13,455 bases of DNA from Cytophagales bacterium (lineage in GTDB: Bacteria > Bacteroidota > Bacteroidia > Cytophagales > Cyclobacteriaceae): NCBI GenBank assembly GCA_024643485.1, contig JAHEMU010000032.1, forward strand, positions 1 to 13,455. The letters run 5' to 3'. The notes under the pieces were generated by a model. The model had not been told where the DNA came from and ran no database searches. It worked only from the letters and a program-made list of their open reading frames with translations. Shown here one piece after another: positions 6,139 to 12,795 of this stretch; positions within the stretch are counted from its first letter, which is position 1, and each line of letters opens with the position of its first letter. The position numbers and the translations under genes are program-made.

Positions 6139-7333
6139 AAGCAAACAATACCTCATTCATCTTTCATTATTTTTAGCAACTCTTATCACCACTACTATAG
6201 CTGGTGCAGAATGGCGTTTTGGCCGATTCTTGGTATTTGGTTCACTGGATTTTAGTGAAATAAAAAATGGTTTATGGTTCTCCATTCCATTTCTTCTAAT
6301 TTTTACTTTTCACGAATTCGGGCATTATTTTGCCGCTCGTTATTATAAAATTAAAACGTCCTTGCCTTACTACATTCCCCTTCCACCGTTACCAGGTTTT
6401 ATAGGAACTTTAGGGGCGATTATTAGATTGAAGGAACGGGTAAAATCTACCACTATGAATTTCGATATCGGAATTGCGGGTCCGTTGGCGGGATTTGTTA
6501 TTGCAATGTTGGTATTAGTTTTTGGTTACACTCATCTTCCTGAACGTTCGTATGTAACCGACATCCACCCGGAATACACCTATTTCGGTGATAATTGGGA
6601 TCAATACGTGTATGATCAAGATACAACAGTTACCAAGGAAATGATCAAGGAGTATGTTTCTGAAAGGGAATATGAATTGTTACCCGATACGGTATTTTCT
6701 CCAATGTATAAAGGGGCCATTACGCATGTTACTAAAAGCCTAATGATTCAATTACTCGAGAAGTACGTTGTACCCGAAAGCGACCAAGCTAAAATCCCAA
6801 ATGTGTACGAATACCCGCATTACCCCATGCTGTTTGCAGGATTTCTAGCGTTGTTTTTCACTGCATTAAATCTACTTCCTGTGGGTCAGTTGGATGGTGG
6901 GCATGTGGTTTATGGCCTATTCGGTAGGAAGGGACATAGCATGATAGCCATGACTGTTTTTTTTGGTTGGCTTTTTTATAATGGAATAGGAATTGTTACC
7001 ATAAAAACACCCATAAATGAGTTGATGTGGATCTTGCCTTTGTATGTTTATTTCCTATATATCTGTTTGTTGGGAACAGGCTGGACGACACAAAACAGGC
7101 TACTTGCTGCTATGGTTATTTTTACTTCTCAATTTTTAGTGAATTGGGCCTTTCCTCATATTGAAGGATATTCAGGATTGTTGCTTTTTGGACTACTAAT
7201 AGGTCGATTCATAGGGATTCATCATCCCCCATCAGATATCGAAAATAGATTGAGTATGCCCCGAATAATATTGGGTTGGGTGAGTCTAATTATCTTGGTA
7301 TTGTGTTTTACCCCTTCACCTATTGGAGTCTAG
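6131..7333 (+). CDS. Site-2 protease family (M50) intramembrane zinc metalloprotease
   Basis: A 400-residue multi-pass membrane protein. FHEFGHYFAARYY (60-72) carries the HExxH zinc site (H61, E62, H65). GIAGPLAGF (114-122) is a conserved membrane motif, and NLLPVGQLDGGHVVYG (247-262) supplies the third zinc ligand (D255). Helices are visible at about 8-26, 48-66, 112-132, 232-250, 268-290, 300-315, 325-340, 347-362 and 378-394. A hydrophilic loop of about 90 residues (136-228) lies between the two catalytic motifs where RseP-type enzymes carry PDZ domains; I see no PDZ signature, and the protein resembles EGY-like enzymes instead. Members cut membrane-bound regulators; the substrate here is unknown, and no anti-sigma factor lies nearby. 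The ATG overlaps the phosphatase stop (ATGAATAA), indicating coupling. It converges on the next gene with one base between stops. Confidence 0.9.
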   Translation: MNKSKQYLIHLSLFLATLITTTIAGAEWRFGRFLVFGSLDFSEIKNGLWFSIPFLLIFTFHEFGHYFAARYYKIKTSLPYYIPLPPLPGFIGTLGAIIRLKERVKSTTMNFDIGIAGPLAGFVIAMLVLVFGYTHLPERSYVTDIHPEYTYFGDNWDQYVYDQDTTVTKEMIKEYVSEREYELLPDTVFSPMYKGAITHVTKSLMIQLLEKYVVPESDQAKIPNVYEYPHYPMLFAGFLALFFTALNLLPVGQLDGGHVVYGLFGRKGHSMIAMTVFFGWLFYNGIGIVTIKTPINELMWILPLYVYFLYICLLGTGWTTQNRLLAAMVIFTSQFLVNWAFPHIEGYSGLLLFGLLIGRFIGIHHPPSDIENRLSMPRIILGWVSLIILVLCFTPSPIGV

Positions 7334-7334
7334 A

Positions 7335-8093
7335 TTATTTCCTTTGTCGGTCGGGAAGTCGATTAAACATGGAATCGAATTTTAATTTGATGACTCCGAG
7401 CACAGCTTCTTTAAAAATAGAAATAGACATTTTTGATACTCCGCGAATTCTGTCTTTGAAAATGATGGGCACTTCCTTTAATGAAAAACCGAATTGAACG
7501 GCTAAATACTTCATTTCGATTTGAAAGGCATATCCAACAAAGATAATTTTGTCCAAATCCATTCTTTCAAGAACACTTCGATGCCAGCAAACAAACCCTG
7601 CAGTGCTGTCTTTTAGTTGAATACCAAGTACCATCCGAACGTACATACTTGCGCCATAACTCATGATCACGCGATTTAATGGCCAATTTACGACGTTTAC
7701 ACCGCTGATATAACGACTTCCAATGGAAACATCAAAGCCATCTTCTGCGCAGGTTTCTCTCAGTAAATTTAAATCTTTAGGATCATGGGAAAAATCGGCA
7801 TCCATTTCAATTAAATAGGTGTATCCTTTTTGAAGCCCAAATTTAAATCCAGCAATATAGGCAGTCCCGAGCCCTAATTTACCTTCTCGTGTAAGCAGAT
7901 GTAACCGGTTTTCAAATGGGGTGTCTGTTATCTGCTCTTGAATCGCCTTCACTAATTCACCAGTACCGTCTGGACTGTTGTCATCTACAATTAAAATATC
8001 AAACGGATGCGTTTGTGAAAACACCGCCTTAATGATAAGTTCAATGTTTTCCTTTTCGTTATACGTGGGTATTATGACAAGCGAATCGTTCAA
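7335..8093 (-). CDS. Polyprenol monophosphomannose synthase (DPM1-like GT2 glycosyltransferase)
   Basis: Family GT2 enzyme expected to transfer mannose (or a related sugar) from a nucleotide sugar to polyprenyl phosphate at the inner face of the membrane. Length 252 residues. SLVIIPTYNEKENIELII (4-21) is the N-terminal signature; ILIVDDNSPDGT (33-44) binds the nucleotide; EMDADFSHDP (96-105) contains the DxD-type metal site; IGSRYISGV (124-132), STAGFVCWHRSVL (163-175) and KEVPIIFKDRIRGVSKMS (206-223) are typical of DPM1 proteins. It ends after the catalytic domain with no C-terminal membrane helices, as in short bacterial DPM1. The start is a TTG at 8093; no in-frame ATG lies upstream before a stop, and the resulting MNDSLVIIPTYNE matches family N-termini. 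The gene is divergent from the GmhB-like gene. Sugar and lipid specificity are inferred. Confidence 0.9.
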   Translation of the reverse strand: MNDSLVIIPTYNEKENIELIIKAVFSQTHPFDILIVDDNSPDGTGELVKAIQEQITDTPFENRLHLLTREGKLGLGTAYIAGFKFGLQKGYTYLIEMDADFSHDPKDLNLLRETCAEDGFDVSIGSRYISGVNVVNWPLNRVIMSYGASMYVRMVLGIQLKDSTAGFVCWHRSVLERMDLDKIIFVGYAFQIEMKYLAVQFGFSLKEVPIIFKDRIRGVSKMSISIFKEAVLGVIKLKFDSMFNRLPDRQRK

Positions 8094-8160
8094 TTTTATT
8101 GTAATTAGGGCGTAAATATCTTAAAATATGTCAACTTTACAATTCAAAAGTTCAAGGTTT

Positions 8161-8661
8161 ATGAATAAAGCTGTGTTTTTTGATCGAGATGGGGTACTTA
8201 ATTACGATAGTCCAAACTACGTATATGACGTAGAATCCTATGAAATTTACCCTGATTTGCCAGAAACGGTGGCGTATTTAAAGAAAAAAAATTATTTATT
8301 AATTGTTATTACGAATCAAGCCGGGCTTTCTCGCGGAATATATAACCGGGATCAAATGAATGCCTGTCATAAAAAATTACAAGAAAGTTGCGAAAATGCC
8401 TTTAGTAAAATTTATTATTCACCGTATCACCCAGATCAATCCAAGTCATTGAGTAGAAAGCCAGGAACCTTATTATTTGAAAAGGCAATCGCCAAATTCA
8501 ATATCGATGTAACATCTAGCTGGATGATTGGTGACCGTGATAGAGACCTCATACCCGCCAAAAAACTGGGTATGAAAACAGTAGGGGTAAAGCGCCACAA
8601 TGACTTTGAATTTGCGGATTTTCAAATAAATTCTTTACACGAATTAAAGCAGATTATTTAA
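8161..8661 (+). CDS. HAD-IIIA phosphatase, GmhB / HisB-N type, lacking the zinc ligands
   Basis: A 166-residue HAD phosphatase of the D-glycero-D-manno-heptose-1,7-bisphosphate / histidinol-phosphate phosphatase family. FFDRDGVLN gives D8 and D10; VITNQAG gives T51; SRKPGTLLFEKAI gives K100; MIGDRDRDLIPAKKLGM gives D125. In E. coli GmhB the loop CPHHP...CxCRKP binds zinc. Here it reads YSPYHPDQSKSLSRKP (86-101): the four ligand positions are S87, Y89, S96 and S98, so the zinc site is gone while the catalytic residues remain. The ATG at 8161 is preferred because MNKAVFFDRDG matches family N-termini; an in-frame ATG at 8128 would add 11 unconserved residues. No other heptose genes are nearby, so the substrate is uncertain. 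Its TAA abuts the stop of the next, convergent gene. Confidence 0.85.
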   Translation: MNKAVFFDRDGVLNYDSPNYVYDVESYEIYPDLPETVAYLKKKNYLLIVITNQAGLSRGIYNRDQMNACHKKLQESCENAFSKIYYSPYHPDQSKSLSRKPGTLLFEKAIAKFNIDVTSSWMIGDRDRDLIPAKKLGMKTVGVKRHNDFEFADFQINSLHELKQII

Positions 8662-9501
8662 TTAAGACGCGGGCAATAACAATAGGGGGTCTTGATTCAT
8701 TAACCCACAAGCTACGCGATATAAATCGGGATCGTATTCTTTGAATTGAGCAGGCCGTTCAAAAAAGTTTTCAATCATTACCGCGAAGAATTCATGGCGA
8801 TTCGTACCACCATAATCACGAAAGAATGAGTTCTCTCCATCTCGTATTCGATCAATATAATCTAAGGCCATTCTATTCCACATTTTAAGAATATCAAAAT
8901 CGAGAAAATCATACTCTTCATTATTAATTGAATTTTCTATGTGAAGGGCATGTGCCATTTCATGTAGACCTAAATTTCTTCCATTATCATGATTTAAATA
9001 ACCCTCAATAAAATTTTTCCAAGATAAAATAATGAAACCTCTGGGGTTGACTTCTCCGTAATGATATCGTTGAGTAATTTCAGAATAATAGGCATCAGGA
9101 TATACTAAAATTCTTTCAAATTGCTCGAAATACACATGAGGATGGCCGAAAGTGATCTGAATGGCGGATGCTCCAATTAAGGTTTTCATTTCATCAGATA
9201 CCTGCGTTAACTCACCACGTGGCACAAACTCTTTTAGTGCAAGGAATTTGGCTAACCTTTTTTTGAAAATATGCTGATTTTCTTTACTTAATAAACGATA
9301 ATAAAGAAAGTGCTCTTGAAGAATAGTTTTGTATTTTGGCTTTAGATCTACATAAAATAAATAGGGGTTGATAAATCTTTTTGTAAATGCTTTATAAATC
9401 GGAATGATTGTGTTTTGTGCTCCAAGAAAATAAACAATTAAGAAAATTACTAGGGCGATTCCACCAAATCCGCTTAGTGAAATTGTACTATTTGGTTCCA
9501 A
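8662..9501 (-). CDS. MtfA-family zinc-dependent peptidase (M90)
   Basis: A 279-residue protein with one N-terminal membrane helix (about 11-27) and an MtfA-like catalytic domain. LGLHEMAHALHIEN (177-190) holds the HExxH zinc site (H180, E181, H184). Downstream, RHEFFAVMIENFFERP (235-250) is the conserved MtfA motif with E237 as probable third ligand. The stretch ILVYPDAYYSE (131-141) and the central WKNFIEGYLNHDNGRN region also fit the family. E. coli MtfA is soluble, about 265 residues, and binds the glucose regulator Mlc; no Mlc-like gene is seen here and the membrane anchor suggests a different partner. The only plausible start is the TTG at 9501: the open frame continues upstream without ATG and no methionine occurs before residue 105. 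The stop TAA abuts the GmhB-like stop with no gap. Confidence 0.88.
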   Translation of the reverse strand: MEPNSTISLSGFGGIALVIFLIVYFLGAQNTIIPIYKAFTKRFINPYLFYVDLKPKYKTILQEHFLYYRLLSKENQHIFKKRLAKFLALKEFVPRGELTQVSDEMKTLIGASAIQITFGHPHVYFEQFERILVYPDAYYSEITQRYHYGEVNPRGFIILSWKNFIEGYLNHDNGRNLGLHEMAHALHIENSINNEEYDFLDFDILKMWNRMALDYIDRIRDGENSFFRDYGGTNRHEFFAVMIENFFERPAQFKEYDPDLYRVACGLMNQDPLLLLPAS

Positions 9502-9523
9502 AAATTCTGTGTTTAGTAAAAGT

Positions 9524-9557
9524 TTTGCACAATATACACGGTAATTTTATACATTTG
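9524..9557 (+). promoter_or_regulatory. Promoter of the secreted protein / exosortase operon, exact -7 match
   Basis: TACATTTG at 9550-9557 is an exact match to the Bacteroidota -7 consensus TAnnTTTG. A TTTG lies at 9524-9527 with a 22-base spacer, slightly longer than typical. The -7 box ends 3 bases before the ATG at 9561, so transcription should start at or just after this ATG, giving a leaderless or nearly leaderless mRNA. Confidence 0.55.
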
Positions 9558-9560
9558 AAT

Positions 9561-10349
9561 ATGAGAATGATCTTTGTGATTTTCTTTTTGTTTTGCTCGG
9601 TCTTTGTAAAGGGTGGGGAAATGATTTTACATGGAATAAATTCAGGTAAAGATTTATTTGTGAGAAATCCATTTAACCCGACTACTAACTCATTCTGCAT
9701 TCAATCTGTTTGGGTTAATGGGACGAAATTTGTTGATCAGCCCCAAGCTTCGGCAGTGAATATTAGCTTTAAAAGAATTCCATTAGGGCAAAAGATTGAA
9801 ATCAGAATTATATACAATGATGATTGCACCCCCGTTGTTGTGAATCCACAGGTATTAACTTTTGCAACACGCTTTAATTTTGTTAATTCATTTGCGACCA
9901 ATAATTCAGTAGAATGGATTACTGAAGGGGAGGTCATAGCGGGTAATTTTAAAGTTGAGCAAGAAACGTTTAATGTAGATATGTCCACTTCTTGGGAAGT
10001 AGTTGCAACCGTTTCGGCTAAAGGTGAGTTGGGTAGAAATCAGTATTCAATAGAACCTAAGCATGCAGGTGGAGAAAATAAATATCGGATTATTTATTCA
10101 CCTCTTGAAGGTGCGGAAGTGTTTTCAGAAGAAATTGCTTATACAAGTACCACAGATCCTATTTATATCTTTCCTGATGTAGTTACTACCAATTTAAATT
10201 TCTCTCAATCTTGCGAATATGTAATTAGAGATAGCTATGACAGGATAATTACGTCTGGTTTTGGAGAAAGTGTTTATTTACAAGATTTAAAACCAGGAGA
10301 GTATTTTGTTAAATTTCAAAATAAAACAGAAAGGTTCGTGAAAAAATAA
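9561..10349 (+). CDS. Secreted protein with degenerate T9SS-like C-terminal domain, next to exosortase
   Basis: A 262-residue protein of a family I cannot name. Residues 1-18 are a signal peptide (MRMIFVIFFLFCSVFVKG). Residues 19-100 form a predicted beta-rich domain with two cysteines (C46, C89) that could pair. Residues about 105-190 look like a second beta domain (NSVEWITEGE..., NKYRIIYSP). Residues 200-262 have the layout of a T9SS type A sorting domain: paired beta strands, YVIRDSYDRIITSG, the LKPGEYFVKF turn-strand and a terminal RFVKK, but the expected YPNP is IFPDV. I chose the ATG at 9561 for the signal peptide; ATG 9567 is a close alternative, and the longer open frame upstream is unlikely because it crosses the promoter. 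The exosortase gene follows 33 bases later on the same strand, suggesting an operon. It may be an exosortase accessory or a substrate. Confidence 0.78.
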   Translation: MRMIFVIFFLFCSVFVKGGEMILHGINSGKDLFVRNPFNPTTNSFCIQSVWVNGTKFVDQPQASAVNISFKRIPLGQKIEIRIIYNDDCTPVVVNPQVLTFATRFNFVNSFATNNSVEWITEGEVIAGNFKVEQETFNVDMSTSWEVVATVSAKGELGRNQYSIEPKHAGGENKYRIIYSPLEGAEVFSEEIAYTSTTDPIYIFPDVVTTNLNFSQSCEYVIRDSYDRIITSGFGESVYLQDLKPGEYFVKFQNKTERFVKK

Positions 10350-10382
10350 CGTACTTCACGCCAACATGTAGACTTCTTTAAA

Positions 10383-10916
10383 ATGCTTGAACAATACAAA
10401 CCATCATTATTTTTCTTGGCTAAGTTCTTGGGATTATATTTTGTTCTCAATATCCTTTATGGCTTTTATTTTGAAAGCTTTAGCCCCATCGCTGATCCTA
10501 TTACCTATTTTGTGGTGGATAACACCATCAGTTTCTTGGGACTATTTTACAATGGGCTAGATTTTGAATATTACCCAAGTGATCAGTTAGTTTGGATGGC
10601 CTTAGACAAGGATATCATTCTGAATGCGTATGAAGGATGTAATGGAGTGAACGTGATGATTCTTTTCCTTTCTTTTATCATAGCGTATAAAGGCGAACTA
10701 AAATCAACGGTTTGGTTTATTTTGATGGGAATATTAATCATTCACCTATCAAATATTTTAAGAATTGCCATTCTTTTTGTAGTTGCTGAGCGCTATCAGG
10801 CTTATTTGTATTTTACCCATAAGTATTTATTTACAGGTATAATTTACAGTGCCGTATTTTTCCTTTGGTTTTTATGGGTGCGTAAGGTGAATAAACAAAA
10901 GGTCCAAAAAGGTTAA
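10383..10916 (+). CDS. xrtF: Exosortase family protein, XrtF-like
   Basis: A 177-residue multi-pass membrane cysteine transpeptidase-like protein, within the length range of the compact Bacteroidota XrtF class. The exosortase catalytic triad is visible: Cys86 in YEGCNGVN, Arg127 in HLSNILRIA and His146 in THKYLF. Hydrophobic segments lie at about 8-30, 40-57, 89-103, 108-133 and 148-166, with catalytic residues at helix ends facing the periplasm. Exosortases recognise C-terminal tripartite tails (motif, membrane helix, basic residues), cleave them and probably attach the protein to a surface polymer. No such tail is seen on any protein in this window. The ATG is preceded by the secreted protein gene in a likely operon, and the stop overlaps the convergent T9SS gene by 4 bases. 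The XrtF subclass assignment rests on size and motif context. Confidence 0.85.
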   Translation: MLEQYKPSLFFLAKFLGLYFVLNILYGFYFESFSPIADPITYFVVDNTISFLGLFYNGLDFEYYPSDQLVWMALDKDIILNAYEGCNGVNVMILFLSFIIAYKGELKSTVWFILMGILIIHLSNILRIAILFVVAERYQAYLYFTHKYLFTGIIYSAVFFLWFLWVRKVNKQKVQKG

Positions 10917-12769
10917 TTGGATAATTTTATCAATCTTTTTGTAGTGAGCTTTCCTTCTGATTCGAATCGAAGAATGTAAATGCCATTATCAATAGATTCC
11001 AAATCAATTTTTTGAACAGGAATTCCCAATTGTTGGAATAAAATCTTACCCTGTGTATCCAAAATAGTGATATTTGATACTTCTCGTTCAAAAAATAGGA
11101 GTCCGTTAGTCGGGTTTGGATATACCGCGATTGAAGCAGGGCCTGGTTCTATACTTGAAATTATGTCCGCATTTCCGAATACGGGATGAATCATCAAGCT
11201 ACCTTCTACGGAGGTATTTTGTAGCCAACTACCATCTAAATTAAAATATATTAAATCTCCGGTATCGTTATTTTTATCTAACCCAATATCCATGTTCCCG
11301 GCACTTGCTTGTCTCCATCCTAAGAAAAAGGTGTCTTGTACCACGACTGCTTTATTTAATTCGTATCTGCTAAAGACGTTTACTCCTTCGGAAGGTCTCA
11401 GAGAAAGGGGCTCTTGATGCAGTACAAACCCTGGCTTCCCTTTGTTGTTGGACCAAACCATTAAATCCATTAATTGAGTTCCTTCACTACCAGAACTTGG
11501 GAAATACATATCCACGGCAACAATGGTATCCTTTTCAGGTATTGACATACCGAATTTATACGCCACCAAATCGCCTGTGTAATTTAATCCCGCCGCATAT
11601 TCAGCACTGCCGTCATCGTACGCGTAATAATCCTGTAAAATTTGTTCAGTATAAATAGTATCGTTAATTCTAAAGTCGAGTGGGGTGTAAACTAAAGGAT
11701 CGTAGTCAGGAGCCGTGTTGTCATCGGTATTCATGAATAGAGCTACCTTTATTTTGGTGAGAGTGTCACTCATTACCTTTGCAGGATTTAATAACTTATT
11801 TGCAATCAGGGGGACTTGTCTGATTCCTGTGATTAAAGGATTCGGAAACGATGAGAATATCTCATCTGCTAAAGTATCTTTGGTAATGGTGTAACTTAAA
11901 TCAGGCTGCAAGTTTTCCAATGTTGCGATTATAGAGAAATTTGATGGTTGTAGTTTATCAAATAGATTATATCCTGAAGAATTAGAGTAAGCTAAGTAGG
12001 GCCCCGGAAGTTCATTAAAATGAGAAATGGGAATAGACCAATAACGATTAAAAATAGAAGATGGCTTTTTCTGCAAACTCCTATCAGGGAAATTAAAGTC
12101 AGTGACGTTATGATTCATGTAAACATAATCGATATGCCAAGCGTCAAAAGCGCCTGATTGTCTTCCAAAACTCCGAATTCTAAATTGAAAATCGTCATGA
12201 AACAGCGCAGGATCTTCTAATTTGATTGTAACAATATCAAAAGTATCTAATCTAACCGATGAACCTTTGACGCTCCATTTCCATTGGAAAGCCCCTTCAT
12301 TGTCCTTCATTTCAACCTGAATACTATCATTGTCATTCGGGATTTCTCCATTCCCCCTTGCTTGTAAATAAAAGCTGAGGTAGACGTTGTCGGAAACGAC
12401 ATAAGCACCTAGAGCAATAGGGGCGCTTGTGAGTACATCGGTTAATCCATCACTAGTTTTATCTAAAGAATAAGGTTTGCCATTAGATTGTAATCCATCA
12501 AATGACGCCATCATAATGGTAGGAGGATTTATCCCTTGAGCATCATTTATCCATACGTTTTCACTATTTATCCATTTTTCAGGATCAGGTGTTTCTCTAG
12601 AGGTGGAAAAATCATCCCAAAATGGAAGTGGGAGAGGCCCCGCTTCTGTTCGAGCTCCAATGTGCTTTTTGTCGCTTTCCTTCACATGAGGTATTGGTCG
12701 TTGTTGCAATTGTCCAAAAGAGGAAATTGACATCACTATGCATGTCAGTGTCAGAAAGATTTTATTCAT
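10913..12769 (-). CDS. Secreted protein with T9SS type A sorting domain
   Basis: A 618-residue exported protein. Residues 1-20 are a signal peptide (ends SSFGQ). LPFWDDFS (47-54) starts a beta-sandwich region through about 220 that closes with QFRIRSFGRQ...GAFDAWHIDYVYMN (195-219), the layout of MAM/concanavalin-like jelly-roll domains common in T9SS cargo. The middle (about 230-540) is further predicted beta structure, with YYAYDDGSAEYA (381-392) and FFLGWRQ (481-487). The C-terminus (547-618) is a canonical type A sorting domain: IAVYPNPTNG (547-556), ITILDTQGKILF (567-578), IDNGIYILRF (593-602) and KRLIKLSN. It should cross the outer membrane through the type IX system and be surface-attached or released. 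No catalytic motif is seen. It starts 26 bases after the PASTA gene stop, so the two are probably co-transcribed. Confidence 0.9.
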   Translation of the reverse strand: MNKIFLTLTCIVMSISSFGQLQQRPIPHVKESDKKHIGARTEAGPLPLPFWDDFSTSRETPDPEKWINSENVWINDAQGINPPTIMMASFDGLQSNGKPYSLDKTSDGLTDVLTSAPIALGAYVVSDNVYLSFYLQARGNGEIPNDNDSIQVEMKDNEGAFQWKWSVKGSSVRLDTFDIVTIKLEDPALFHDDFQFRIRSFGRQSGAFDAWHIDYVYMNHNVTDFNFPDRSLQKKPSSIFNRYWSIPISHFNELPGPYLAYSNSSGYNLFDKLQPSNFSIIATLENLQPDLSYTITKDTLADEIFSSFPNPLITGIRQVPLIANKLLNPAKVMSDTLTKIKVALFMNTDDNTAPDYDPLVYTPLDFRINDTIYTEQILQDYYAYDDGSAEYAAGLNYTGDLVAYKFGMSIPEKDTIVAVDMYFPSSGSEGTQLMDLMVWSNNKGKPGFVLHQEPLSLRPSEGVNVFSRYELNKAVVVQDTFFLGWRQASAGNMDIGLDKNNDTGDLIYFNLDGSWLQNTSVEGSLMIHPVFGNADIISSIEPGPASIAVYPNPTNGLLFFEREVSNITILDTQGKILFQQLGIPVQKIDLESIDNGIYILRFESEGKLTTKRLIKLSN

Positions 12770-12795
12770 AAAGGAACTTATCTATTCATTGATGG

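Noticed and set aside
7276..7497. Plus-strand frame across the site-2 protease/mannosyltransferase junction
   Set aside because: It overlaps both confident genes in other frames and has no recognisable content.
8128..8160. Start of the GmhB-like gene at ATG 8128
   Set aside because: It adds 11 residues (STLQFKSSRF type) not expected in the family and crowds the divergent gene. It is possible but less likely than 8161.
9408..9560. N-terminal extension of the secreted protein from 9408
   Set aside because: The frame is open by chance through the MtfA start region and across the promoter; the signal peptide begins at 9561.
10100..10349. PEP-CTERM-like exosortase sorting signal on the secreted protein
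   Set aside because: No PEP-type motif, no terminal membrane helix and no basic cluster after a helix; the tail is amphipathic beta structure.
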